64,000 nucleotides of DNA from NCBI GenBank assembly GCA_900540365.1, contig UQFN01000005.1:1-64000 (forward strand), given 5' to 3'. Under the pieces are notes generated by a model. That model saw only the letters and a list, made by a program, of their open reading frames with translations. It was not told where the DNA came from and did not search any database. Below are positions 33,826-42,775 of this stretch, in pieces; within the stretch, counting starts at the first letter, position 1; every line of letters starts with the position of its first letter. The position numbers and the translations under genes were made by a program. The stretch is from an uncultured Mollicutes bacterium (lineage in GTDB: Bacteria > Bacillota_I > Bacilli_A > RFN20 > CAG-826).

Positions 33826-36347
33826 AAACTAAAGCTATTATTTTTCTATTAATTTTACCCTTAGTTATTTCTATTTTAGCTTTTGTATCTTCGAGCTTTT
33901 TTATTCGCGGAGTAGAACAAGATATAACTGCTATTAGTTGGAATTATAAATCTAATGAAGGTTTTTTAATTAGTGAAGGTAAAGTTAAACTAGAAGCTAA
34001 ACCAATTTATGATGAACGTTATCCTTTAAGTGAAGGTAATAATTTAGTTTGGACTTTAAATAATAATGATTATTGTAAATTAGAAATTATTAATGATGAA
34101 ACTTACTTAGTTCCTTTTTCTCCAGGAAGTACAATTGTTACTTGTCAAAATGAAAAGCAAACAATTACACAATCATTTACAGCAGTAATTATTGGTGATG
34201 AAGGAGCGATTATTCTTAATCCAATAATTCCTTTTTCAAAAAATAGTATTTCTTCAACTAATTATGTTGGTTTATATGAATCAACAACTAGTTATGATAA
34301 TAATCAAATTGATACTACTTTAAAACTTGAAGTTGAAATTATTGGAGGAAGTTCTTCTATTGCAACTTTAAGTGTTGATCATAGTGACAATATTGAATTT
34401 AATGTTGATAAAAAAGAAATTACTTTCTTAAAAGAAGGCGAAGCTTATTTACGTTTATATCGCAGTTATTCTTCTAAAGGTGAAGCGTATCTTAACTTTG
34501 ATATTGTTAAGGCAGTGAATATTTATAATTATGAAGGATTAATAAATGTCACTAATAAAACTAATAAAAAGTATCCTGCAGTTTTAAGAGTTAATTTAGA
34601 ATCCTTCGATAATACTTATATTGTAAATAAAGATAATACTTTAACAAAAAAATCAAATGATACTGAACTATTTGGTCAACTTGATGAAAATAATAAAGTA
34701 AAGTCTTTTATTGATGATCTTTATATTTTTGAAACTACCTATAATCATGATTTTTTAAATAGTTGGAATGAGTCAGTCAAAAATAATTTGATAGAAAATG
34801 CCTATGAAACACCAATTATTCGTTATGCTGGAGTACATATTCAATCAGATTTTTATGGAAATGGTTTTACAATTAATACTCATGAATTAGTATATCCAAG
34901 TTTAACCCAATCGATTAATGTCGATGGTAATACTATTGTTGTTCCTTTATTAAGTGATGAAGATTTATATCGTGGTCCATTAGCTTTTGTGACAATGGGA
35001 GATCCCAATTATATTTTTGATCAAACAATTCAAAAGCCAATTTTTACTATATTTGGACAAGATAATAGTTCATTTTATATTAACGATGATAATGTTACTG
35101 TTGATAATGTTCATTTTAAAGGTTGTGATTTTGGTAACAACTTAACTAATTTACAATATACTGGTTCAACTCTTGATATTAATGCTAACAATGTTGTAAT
35201 TCAAAATAGTATTTTAGAAAATAATCGTAATATAATTCGTTCATATTCAAGTAAAAATTTATTAATTGATAATTGCTTATTAAGAAATTCAATGGAATTT
35301 CTATTTAGAAGTGGATCTAATGAATTTAATAAAGTGAATTATGATGAAAATGTTCGTTATTTAGGAGAAAATAATGTTTCATATATTACTTCAAAAAGTA
35401 ATTATTTAAGTAAACAAATTTTTACTGATAATGGTCTAGATGATATTTCTAAAAGTTATCGAGCCGATTCATTATTAACTAATTCTGCTGTAGTTAATAC
35501 TCAAGCTAATGAATTTTTAAATACTCCATTACAAGGTTATACTAAAGAAGAGTTTATTATTGGACAACAAACTATTCGTGAAGCATTAACTAACCTTGAA
35601 GGAATTTATGGTGAAAATAATAAAAAAGTTTATGCAGGAAATACTATTATTAATGATACTTATTTCCAAAATAGTGGAATTTCTGCAATTTCGATGGATA
35701 CTTTATATCAAGGTCCATTCTTAGAAACTAATATTACTTCTTTATTTATATTTTTATTAGGAATTTATACAAGTTTCCTTCCTAAAAATTTAGCCTTAAC
35801 TAGTTATCCAACATTATTAACTTTAAGTGGAGATATAAGATTTTATGATTGGAAAAATAAAAATAATTTATATTTTGAATCTTTAGTTGATGAAGATATT
35901 GCTGGTTTAATAATTGCTCATGGTGGATTAGGTTCAAGTTTTGAAGTTAATATTAGTGAAGATGATTATTTACCAATTAAAAAGATCTTGTTAGATAATT
36001 ATTCAAGTGATGTTTTAAGTAATGATCAATTAAACATTCCAATCTATTTCCAAGGCGGAGGATATAATGCTAGTGAAGTTATTATTGATGAAGAATTAAA
36101 ATCTTACTTTAATTCAATACCTTACGATATTGATCCATTTGTATATTCATTAGATTTAAAACAAACTCCATCAACTCATTTTATGAGTGATCCACAAGCT
36201 AAATATGAGGCTATGAAAATTGCAATGTTAAGAGCGTCTTCGAATTTTATAGGTTTATATTCATATAAATTATTAACTTTAAATAATGAAGTTTCTAAAT
36301 GGATTGGGGAAACTCCTAATATTAATGATTTAATTTCTAGAGCTTAA
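33822..36347 (+). CDS. Extracytoplasmic beta-helix protein of the ABC unit (NosD-like architecture)
   Basis: An 841-aa protein with an N-terminal membrane anchor (AIIFLLILPLVISILAFVSS) and a long external region. Residues about 35-230 look Ig-like/beta (VWTLNNNDYCKLEII, GSTIVTCQNEKQ). Residues about 430-500 contain parallel beta-helix rungs of the CASH/NosD type: VTVDNVHFKGCDF, NNVVIQNSILENNRN and KNLLIDNCLLRNS. Its start overlaps the permease stop (ATGA). In NosDFY the beta-helix protein NosD docks on the ABC pair NosF-NosY; gene order and fold here suggest a similar complex with a different cargo. That is inference. No copper or nos genes are present. Confidence 0.7.
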   Translation: MKTKAIIFLLILPLVISILAFVSSSFFIRGVEQDITAISWNYKSNEGFLISEGKVKLEAKPIYDERYPLSEGNNLVWTLNNNDYCKLEIINDETYLVPFSPGSTIVTCQNEKQTITQSFTAVIIGDEGAIILNPIIPFSKNSISSTNYVGLYESTTSYDNNQIDTTLKLEVEIIGGSSSIATLSVDHSDNIEFNVDKKEITFLKEGEAYLRLYRSYSSKGEAYLNFDIVKAVNIYNYEGLINVTNKTNKKYPAVLRVNLESFDNTYIVNKDNTLTKKSNDTELFGQLDENNKVKSFIDDLYIFETTYNHDFLNSWNESVKNNLIENAYETPIIRYAGVHIQSDFYGNGFTINTHELVYPSLTQSINVDGNTIVVPLLSDEDLYRGPLAFVTMGDPNYIFDQTIQKPIFTIFGQDNSSFYINDDNVTVDNVHFKGCDFGNNLTNLQYTGSTLDINANNVVIQNSILENNRNIIRSYSSKNLLIDNCLLRNSMEFLFRSGSNEFNKVNYDENVRYLGENNVSYITSKSNYLSKQIFTDNGLDDISKSYRADSLLTNSAVVNTQANEFLNTPLQGYTKEEFIIGQQTIREALTNLEGIYGENNKKVYAGNTIINDTYFQNSGISAISMDTLYQGPFLETNITSLFIFLLGIYTSFLPKNLALTSYPTLLTLSGDIRFYDWKNKNNLYFESLVDEDIAGLIIAHGGLGSSFEVNISEDDYLPIKKILLDNYSSDVLSNDQLNIPIYFQGGGYNASEVIIDEELKSYFNSIPYDIDPFVYSLDLKQTPSTHFMSDPQAKYEAMKIAMLRASSNFIGLYSYKLLTLNNEVSKWIGETPNINDLISRA

Positions 36348-36350
36348 AAT

Positions 36351-36390
36351 TTTAAAAAATAGTTGAGTTTTAAAAGATTTTTAAAAATTC
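36351..36390 (+). repeat. Dispersed AT-rich repeat, copy b
   Basis: Contains AAAAAATAGTTGAGTTTT then AAAAGATTTTT. It lies directly after the stop of the large operon and before a shared terminator. Confidence 0.7.
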
Positions 36391-36430
36391 TAATGAGTTT
36401 TCTCTTAATAATATGCTTTATTAATAAATT

Positions 36431-36454
36431 AAAAGCAGCTTGTTAGCTGCTTTT
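36431..36454. terminator. Bidirectional terminator between convergent operons
   Basis: Ten-bp perfect stem AAAAGCAGCT/AGCTGCTTTT with a 4-nt loop, T-rich on both sides. It ends the plus-strand operon (stop 36347) and overlaps the stop of the minus-strand reductase gene. Confidence 0.85.
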
Positions 36455-37643
36455 AATATTTAAATATTTCAATTTCCATATCACTAGTTGGATAAGAACA
36501 ACATGGATGGAAGAAATGATATTTTTTATCAGTCATACGTAATTTCTCGTACTTAGTTGCTACATAAGTTCCTTTAATAATTCGACTTCTACAAAAACCA
36601 CATCCACCTAAATGACATTTACTTCTAATAGGAAGTCCGCTTCTTTCTAAAGCTGTTAAAATAGTTTCGTTTGCATTAGCTTTAATTTCATAAACTTCAT
36701 GCTCACAATTAACTTTAATATTATAAATACTACTATCACTAATATCTAAATTAGTAGCTGTTCTTTCAATACGAATAAATTTCTTTTCTAAGTTAAGTTT
36801 TGATAACTCTTTATCTAAAAATTCAATCATCGCACTAGGTCCAGCAGCAAAAATAGAATATTGTTCATCTTTTGGAGCATATTTCTTAATTAGATTAACA
36901 TCAATAAATCCATGTTCATAATTAGGATTATTTTCTTCACTTAAAACATAAACTACTTTTACTTTATGATTAGTGTTTTCTTCAATTTCTTTAAATTCTT
37001 TTTCAAATATTTTATCTTTTAATGTTCTTATACCAAAAAGAATAGTTAAATTAAAGTCTTCACTTTTTTCATTAATAGCTTTTGCCATTGATAAAAATGG
37101 AGTAATACCAGTTCCTCCAGCTAGAGCAATAACATTTTTAGCATCTCTTAATTTGTTATAAGTTAAATTTCCACCGACTTCACTAGCAATTAATTTATCA
37201 TTAACTTTAGCTTCATCCAATAAATAAGATGATAGTAAACCATCACTTTTTCTTTTAATAGTTACTTTATAAATATTATTTAAAGCTTCTTTTGGTGAAG
37301 ATGATAAGGAATAAGTTCTAGCAACCACATTATTTTTAGTTGCTACATCTTTAAACATAATTGAAATATATGATCCTGCTTTAAATGGAGCAAGTTCTTT
37401 TGTTTCACTTTCTTTATCATTAGTTAAAACAAAAGTTTTAGTATCATAATTTTCTTCGATAATTTCTTTTATTACTAAATGTTGTTTTTCAGGATGAAAA
37501 ATACGTGCTAAATGGTTAACATAATATTCTTCTTTTAAAGGTTTAGCAGGAGTATTTTCAATTGCTTCTAATCGATCACGTTTAAGATTTTTAAACTTCA
37601 ACATGTCGAAAATTCCAATTAAACCAACTTTTACTTTTAACAT
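36453..37643 (-). CDS. FAD/NAD(P)H oxidoreductase with C-terminal 2Fe-2S ferredoxin domain
   Basis: A 396-aa electron-transfer reductase. The FAD-binding barrel (about 50-160) has RTYSLSSSP, the NAD(P) domain (about 165-300) has ALAGGTGITPFLSM, and the plant-type ferredoxin domain (about 305-396) has the four cluster cysteines in CHLGGCGFC and HPCC. This is the layout of phenol-hydroxylase-type and Hmp/VanB-type reductases. It passes electrons from NAD(P)H to the cluster and then to a partner. AGGAGG precedes the ATG at good distance. It starts right after the stop of the desaturase-like flavoenzyme, so the two probably form a redox couple. Confidence 0.88.
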   Translation of the reverse strand: MLKVKVGLIGIFDMLKFKNLKRDRLEAIENTPAKPLKEEYYVNHLARIFHPEKQHLVIKEIIEENYDTKTFVLTNDKESETKELAPFKAGSYISIMFKDVATKNNVVARTYSLSSSPKEALNNIYKVTIKRKSDGLLSSYLLDEAKVNDKLIASEVGGNLTYNKLRDAKNVIALAGGTGITPFLSMAKAINEKSEDFNLTILFGIRTLKDKIFEKEFKEIEENTNHKVKVVYVLSEENNPNYEHGFIDVNLIKKYAPKDEQYSIFAAGPSAMIEFLDKELSKLNLEKKFIRIERTATNLDISDSSIYNIKVNCEHEVYEIKANANETILTALERSGLPIRSKCHLGGCGFCRSRIIKGTYVATKYEKLRMTDKKYHFFHPCCSYPTSDMEIEIFKY

Positions 37644-37644
37644 C

Positions 37645-39177
37645 TTATTTATCCTCCTTCATATCACCTAAGGTAAGTTTAGCAGCTAAATCTCCACTTA
37701 AATATGAAGAATTATATCCACTACTTCTAACTGCGTGACCACCACAGAATCTTAGTCCTTTTAAATCTTCCTCAGCATACATTGTAGTTAATCTAGCCAT
37801 CATATTGTCTAAATCTTCTGTTAAATAACCATAAATCGTTCCATCTGGAGCATCTGTATAGTGAGCATAAGTTAATGGAGTACCAACTTCAATTTCTTCA
37901 ATATAATCATGAATATTTGTATTAGTAGCTTTTTCAAAAGTTTCGATAAATTGTTTTGCTAAGCGATCTTTTAAATCAAAATAATTTTCTTTAGTTAACG
38001 CTTTTTCAAAACAATCTCCAAAGTATAAAGATGTAAAGTACATAATAGTTGTTCCTTTTGGTGAACAATTAGGAAGCGCATTATTTAATACAACAACTAC
38101 TTGACCATGATTTGAAATATTTTTCATTGTTTCAAATTGTTTATTTGAATCTAAATAATCGTAAATAAAATATGAATAATCTTTAAGACCAAGTTCTTGA
38201 GGAGTTTTGTTTAATCCTAAGAAAATTGAAAATCCTCGACCAGCTAATTTATTAAAGTTGGCTTTCTTAACTTGCCAAAGCGGAACATCTTTTTTATCAA
38301 CCATTTTTCCATAAACACTAACTGGCATTGCATTTGAAACTATATGTTTAGTTTTTATAATAGTTCCACTAGCTAATACTGCTCCACTAACTACACCGTT
38401 TTCAGTTAAAATTTTTACAACTTCATCGCCATAAAAAATTTCTCCGCCATGTTTTCTAATTGCATCTTCTAAAGCTTGACTTATTCCATGACTTCTAGTA
38501 GTTGGAATTTGTGCTTTTAAACTAATGTAAAGATAAACCATTATGCAGTAATGAGTAAATCCTAAGTGTGCTGTTGGAGCACCTAAATATGACCAATAAG
38601 TTCCCAATATTTCTTGAGCTTTCTTAGGCATCTTAATAGCTTTCAAAACTTTATCTGTTGAATAAGTCGCTGTACGCATAAAGTTAGGATATTTTTCCAT
38701 CATAACTTTAGTATCAGGTTGACCACGCGAAAGATTTAAATATTTTAAGGCTTCTTGAATTTCAGCGCCTAATTTAAAAAACGTTGTGACACTTTTTTTA
38801 CTTCCTGGAACATATTCTTCCATTTTGTTAATAAAATTTTCAATTCCAAAAGGTAAAGTATAATCTTCTTTAGTAGATAAAGAAATTACTCTAAAAGCTT
38901 CAGGAACATCAACAAATTCAATATCTTTTAAAACATCAAAATCCTTGAATAATTCATATAAATTTCCATGTAAATCTTCGTGTCCGAAATCACATAATTC
39001 ATGTAATGAGGCTTCAAATTCAAATCTTCCTCTTATAAACGAAGTGGCAAATCCTCCACCTAAAAGATGTCGTTCAACTAAAAGAACTTTCTTATTACTT
39101 TTTGCTAGTCTTAAAGCAGCAGCTAATCCACCATTACCAGCACCAATAACAAGAGCATCGTAAGTTAATGTAGTCAT
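37645..39177 (-). CDS. Phytoene desaturase-like FAD-dependent oxidoreductase
   Basis: A 510-aa flavoprotein of the phytoene desaturase/carotenoid isomerase/retinol saturase superfamily. The N-terminal dinucleotide motif is ALVIGAGNGGLAAALRLAKS followed by VLLVERH and GGGFATSF; the C-terminal FAD motif is LRFCGGHAVRSSGYNSSYLS. The length fits CrtI-like enzymes. No other carotenoid gene (crtB, crtE) is present, so carotenoid synthesis is not supported; saturation or isomerisation of a lipid or polyene is possible. RBS AGGAGG is 5 nt from ATG. It is co-transcribed with the ferredoxin-domain reductase, which may feed it electrons. Confidence 0.85.
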   Translation of the reverse strand: MTTLTYDALVIGAGNGGLAAALRLAKSNKKVLLVERHLLGGGFATSFIRGRFEFEASLHELCDFGHEDLHGNLYELFKDFDVLKDIEFVDVPEAFRVISLSTKEDYTLPFGIENFINKMEEYVPGSKKSVTTFFKLGAEIQEALKYLNLSRGQPDTKVMMEKYPNFMRTATYSTDKVLKAIKMPKKAQEILGTYWSYLGAPTAHLGFTHYCIMVYLYISLKAQIPTTRSHGISQALEDAIRKHGGEIFYGDEVVKILTENGVVSGAVLASGTIIKTKHIVSNAMPVSVYGKMVDKKDVPLWQVKKANFNKLAGRGFSIFLGLNKTPQELGLKDYSYFIYDYLDSNKQFETMKNISNHGQVVVVLNNALPNCSPKGTTIMYFTSLYFGDCFEKALTKENYFDLKDRLAKQFIETFEKATNTNIHDYIEEIEVGTPLTYAHYTDAPDGTIYGYLTEDLDNMMARLTTMYAEEDLKGLRFCGGHAVRSSGYNSSYLSGDLAAKLTLGDMKEDK

Positions 39178-39205
39178 ATTTCCTCCTATTAAATTAATAT
39201 TTTAA

Positions 39206-39430
39206 TTATTTAGCAAAAATTAAGTGTTTAAATAAAACAACCCAAACACAATCAATCCAACCATTTAAAACCGGAATAAAGACTCCAAATATAAGTCCAA
39301 TTATTGTCTTTAAATTTATTTTATAAAAAATTGCACTAACTCTAACAATAATTTCAACAACATAATTAACTCCTGGAATTAATAAAAGAATTAATTGAAT
39401 TAAACGTGGTAATTTATTAAATGTTTTCAT
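39206..39430 (-). CDS. Small two-helix membrane protein
   Basis: A 74-aa protein with two hydrophobic segments (about 11-34 and 41-66) and a basic start (MKTFNKLPRLIQ). No family recognised. A good RBS (AAGGAG, 5 nt) supports translation. It lies 28 nt upstream of the desaturase-like gene on the same strand, so it probably leads that operon and may anchor or assist the redox pair. Confidence 0.65.
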   Translation of the reverse strand: MKTFNKLPRLIQLILLLIPGVNYVVEIIVRVSAIFYKINLKTIIGLIFGVFIPVLNGWIDCVWVVLFKHLIFAK

Positions 39431-39480
39431 AAAATCTCCTTAATATTATTGTATAACAATTAAAGTGTAATTTAAATTTT

Positions 39481-39510
39481 TTTAAAAAATAGTTGAGTTT
39501 TAGATGGTTT
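39481..39510 (+). repeat. Dispersed AT-rich repeat, copy c
   Basis: TTTAAAAAATAGTTGAGTTT then TAGATGG. It abuts the stop codon of asnA. Confidence 0.65.
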
Positions 39511-40513
39511 ATAGTAAAATAACGCCTCTTTTTTCAAAATAATCTTTAGTTGATTGACTCCATAAAGAAGCTTGAACTTCTCCAATATGTAATTTTTTTA
39601 ACATAAATAAGCAAACACGAGACTGACCAATTCCCCCACCAAAAGTTAAAGGAATAACATCATTCAAAATCTTTTGATGATAATCATATTTTAAATAATC
39701 TTCATGTTTAGTTTCTTTTAACTGTTTAACAAGAGAAACTTTATCAACTCTTATTCCAAGTGAAGAAATTTCAATAGCATTATCTAAAATTGGATTATAT
39801 AAATATATATCTCCATTTAAATTCCAATCATCATAATCAGGAGCACGATCATCATGAGGCATATTGTTAGATAATTTATTACCTATTCCAATTACGAATA
39901 CTGCTTTATGTTCTTTAACATACTCATTAACGCGTTCGTTTGGATTTAAATTTGGATAAATTTGTAATAATTCTTCGCTAGTAATAAAACTAATTTCTTT
40001 AGGAAGAATTGCTTTAATTTTGTATTCTAATTCAACATATTGTTCTAAATCATATACGCATTTATAAATTTTCTTAACATAAGTTTTTAAGAAATTAAGA
40101 TTACGATCGTTTTCATTAATAATTAATTCAAAATCCCATTGATCTACATATATTGAATGATAATTATCTCTTAATTCATCCTTTCTAATAGCGTTCATAT
40201 CTGTATATAATCCTTGATGAACTTTAAAACCATAACGATTAATATTTAATCTTTTCCATTTTGCTAGTGAATGAACAATTTCTATTTTATTTGTAAAATC
40301 TTTTAAAGAAAAATTTACTGGTACTTCTTTTCCACTAAGTCCATCATTAATTCCTTGATTAGATTCTACAAATAAAGGAGCGGTTACTCTTGTTAAATCT
40401 AAATTTTTAGATAATAAACTTTCAAATCTTTCACGAATATCTTTAATTGCTATTTCAGTTTCTTTTAAAGTTAATGCGCTTTTATATCCTTCAACGTAAA
40501 TAAAGTTTTCCAT
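39509..40513 (-). CDS. asnA: Aspartate--ammonia ligase (asparagine synthetase A)
   Basis: A 334-aa class II aminoacyl-tRNA-synthetase-like enzyme that makes asparagine from aspartate, ammonia and ATP. Length matches AsnA (about 330). Landmarks in order: TRVTAPLFVESNQGINDGLS, HSLAKWKR, GLYTDMNAIRKDE, YVDQWDFE, and the C-terminal motif FGGGIGQSRVCLFMLKK plus GEVQASLWS. All active-site blocks look intact. A moderate RBS (AAAGG) precedes the ATG. It diverges from corA. No T-box fits the 120-nt leader, although two small hairpins lie in the gap (40560-40605). Confidence 0.96.
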   Translation of the reverse strand: MENFIYVEGYKSALTLKETEIAIKDIRERFESLLSKNLDLTRVTAPLFVESNQGINDGLSGKEVPVNFSLKDFTNKIEIVHSLAKWKRLNINRYGFKVHQGLYTDMNAIRKDELRDNYHSIYVDQWDFELIINENDRNLNFLKTYVKKIYKCVYDLEQYVELEYKIKAILPKEISFITSEELLQIYPNLNPNERVNEYVKEHKAVFVIGIGNKLSNNMPHDDRAPDYDDWNLNGDIYLYNPILDNAIEISSLGIRVDKVSLVKQLKETKHEDYLKYDYHQKILNDVIPLTFGGGIGQSRVCLFMLKKLHIGEVQASLWSQSTKDYFEKRGVILL

Positions 40514-40633
40514 ATTTAATTTCCTTTACTTTTTTAATTATCTTAAAAATACAATAAAAAACAACATATAAATGTTGTTTAAGGTTATTTTTTGCCTTAA
40601 ATAGTGTATTATGTTTAAAAAAGGAGGATAGCT

Positions 40634-41623
40634 ATGATTAAAATCTATGAAGAAGTTAATGATGGACTCGATTATAAAAAATTCAAAAATGATGATGATA
40701 GTTATTTAGATGTTATTCATCCTCGTGTTTTAATTGATGTTACTTCACCAAATTTAGAAATGCTTGAAAAAATTTCAAACGCTACTTCTCTTCCATTACA
40801 ATCTTTACAACTTTCTTTAGATACAGAAGAGATGGCTCACGTTGATTTTGATGAAACTTCGAATTTAATTGTTATCGACATTCCTTCAAGTGACGACGAT
40901 GATCGATTTTTTACAATGCCATTTTTTATTTGCTTTAATGATCAATATATGGTCACAATTTGTAAAAAAAGAAATGATATTTTAAAAAATGTTATTAAAA
41001 ATGCTAAAAAGTTCGAACCACATAAACATACAAGAACAACTTTATTTATTCTTTATCGAATTGCACAAGAATATATTAAATCACTTCGTGAAATCGATAA
41101 AAGAACTCGTGATGTTGAAACTAAGTTACACGATTCGACGAAAAATAAAGAACTTATTGAATTAATGGATTTAAATAAAATGTTAGTCTATTTTTCAACA
41201 TCATTAAATAGTAATAAAGCTGTTACTTTGAAACTTTTACGTTCTACATTATTTAGACAATATGAAGCAAATCAAGACTTAATGGAAGATTTAGTTGTTG
41301 AAAACGATCAGGCAATTGAAATGTGTAATATTTATCGTGACATTTTAGCTGGTACTATGGATGCTTTTGCTAGTATCATTTCAAATAACTTAAATGTTGT
41401 TATGAAAACTTTAGCAATTATTACAATTGTTTTATCAATTCCAACAATGGTTTCTGGTTTTTATGGAATGAATGTCTCTAACGTTCCTCTTGGTGAAAAT
41501 AATTATGCCTTTTGGATTATAATTGGAATCAGTGGTATATTAGCCTTTATTGCAGGAATTTGTTTCTTCTTTTATGGAAGAAAAAGTCGTACAAAAACGT
41601 TTAAAAAAAGAGGCAAAAAATAA
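40634..41623 (+). CDS. corA: CorA-family magnesium/divalent cation channel
   Basis: A 329-aa channel subunit. A large cytoplasmic N-terminal domain (1-260), rich in acidic residues, senses Mg2+. Two C-terminal helices follow (about 262-283 and 293-318), with the GMN selectivity motif in FYGMNVSNVP (about 278-280) at the end of TM1. A basic tail (RKSRTKTFKKRGKK) follows TM2. It forms a pentamer in the membrane and is expected to import Mg2+. A strong RBS (AAGGAGG) lies 7 nt before ATG. It diverges from asnA. Confidence 0.94.
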   Translation: MIKIYEEVNDGLDYKKFKNDDDSYLDVIHPRVLIDVTSPNLEMLEKISNATSLPLQSLQLSLDTEEMAHVDFDETSNLIVIDIPSSDDDDRFFTMPFFICFNDQYMVTICKKRNDILKNVIKNAKKFEPHKHTRTTLFILYRIAQEYIKSLREIDKRTRDVETKLHDSTKNKELIELMDLNKMLVYFSTSLNSNKAVTLKLLRSTLFRQYEANQDLMEDLVVENDQAIEMCNIYRDILAGTMDAFASIISNNLNVVMKTLAIITIVLSIPTMVSGFYGMNVSNVPLGENNYAFWIIIGISGILAFIAGICFFFYGRKSRTKTFKKRGKK

Positions 41624-41667
41624 AATTTTATCTTAGATTAGCAGGGTTTTTTAATAAATTAATAAGT

Positions 41668-42699
41668 TTAGAAGCATTTTTGTTTTCTAAATTTTTTGCA
41701 TTCTTGTTCTTTTCCACAGTGATAACAAACTTCGTTATTATTAAAGACATTTTCAAAATGATCTAACAAATTTTGAGTAGTTGTATCAGCTATATTATTT
41801 AAAGCTTCGTTAGTTAAGAAGGCTTGATGAGAAGTTACTAAAACATTTGGCATCGCAATTAATTGTAATAAGATATCATCATTTATAATGTGATTTGATT
41901 TATCTTCGTAAAATAAGTCACTTTCTTCTTCATAAACATCTAAACAAGCAGCACCAACTTTTCTTTCTTTAATTCCATTTAATAAATCTAAAGAATTAAT
42001 TAAAGCTCCACGGCTTGTATTTAAAATAATGACGCCTTTTTTCATCAAATTAATTGAATCTTTATTAATAAGATGTTTTGTTTCTTCAGTTAATGGACAA
42101 TGTAAAGAAATAATGTCACTTTCTTTAAATAATGTTTCAAGATCTACATAAGTTCCTTTTACGTCTTTTGAAGGAAATTTATCATAACAAAGAACTTTCA
42201 TGTTAAATCCATTACAAATGTTAATAAAGATTCTTCCAATATTTCCGGTTCCAATTACTCCAATAGTTTTATTATTTAAATCCATTCCAGTTAAACCATT
42301 TAAAGAAAAGTTGTATTCTCTAGTGCGATTATAGGCTTTATGAATTCTTCGATTAATAGTTAATAACATCGCCATAGTATGTTCTGCTACTGCATAAGGA
42401 GAATAAGAAGGGACTCGGTAAATATGGATTTTGTTAAAAGCGTGTTTAACATCGACATTATTAAATCCAGCACATCTTAACAAAATTGCTTTTACCTTTA
42501 ATTTATATAATTCATCAATTACTTCTTTAGAAACATCATCATTAACAAATACACAAACAGCATCAAAACCATTAGCTAAGCCAACAGTCGTAATATTTAA
42601 TTTATCTTCAAAGTAAGTAATTTCAATATTTCTTAACTTTGCATAATAATCAAAGGATAATTTATCATAAGGTTTTGCATCAAAAAAAGCTAATTTCAT
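41668..42699 (-). CDS. D-2-hydroxyacid (D-lactate-type) dehydrogenase with Cys-rich tail
   Basis: A 343-aa NAD-dependent enzyme, probably reducing pyruvate to D-lactate to recycle NADH in fermentation. Features: substrate Arg in LRCAGFNNVD, the Rossmann motif GVIGTGNIGRIF, LHCPLTEETKHLIN, NTSRGALIN with the catalytic Arg region, and the catalytic His in VTSHQAFLT. I start at 42699 (GGAGGTG 8 nt upstream), not at an ATG 15 nt earlier. After the normal end (near NLLDHFEN) there is an unusual tail NEVCYHCGKEQECKKFRKQK ending CF, with four Cys and a possible metal-binding CHCG. D-LDH is the best call, but other 2-hydroxyacids are possible. Confidence 0.88.
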   Translation of the reverse strand: MKLAFFDAKPYDKLSFDYYAKLRNIEITYFEDKLNITTVGLANGFDAVCVFVNDDVSKEVIDELYKLKVKAILLRCAGFNNVDVKHAFNKIHIYRVPSYSPYAVAEHTMAMLLTINRRIHKAYNRTREYNFSLNGLTGMDLNNKTIGVIGTGNIGRIFINICNGFNMKVLCYDKFPSKDVKGTYVDLETLFKESDIISLHCPLTEETKHLINKDSINLMKKGVIILNTSRGALINSLDLLNGIKERKVGAACLDVYEEESDLFYEDKSNHIINDDILLQLIAMPNVLVTSHQAFLTNEALNNIADTTTQNLLDHFENVFNNNEVCYHCGKEQECKKFRKQKCF

Positions 42700-42775
42700 A
42701 ATTTTCACCTCCATTTTTATATTAAAGATAATATGAAAATTTAAAAGAAATATGCTTTTTTATTTTTAAAATTAT

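Noticed and set aside
33822..36347. Nitrous oxide reductase (nos) operon
   Set aside because: Only the ABC/beta-helix arrangement is similar; no nosZ, NosL or copper-binding motif.
36453..39177. Carotenoid biosynthesis cluster (which would suit the heliorhodopsin remnant)
   Set aside because: Only a desaturase-like flavoenzyme is present; no phytoene synthase, prenyltransferase or carotenoid oxygenase in the window.
40514..40633. T-box or other riboswitch before asnA
   Set aside because: Only about 120 nt in the divergent gap, two small hairpins, no T-box consensus and no antiterminator pair.
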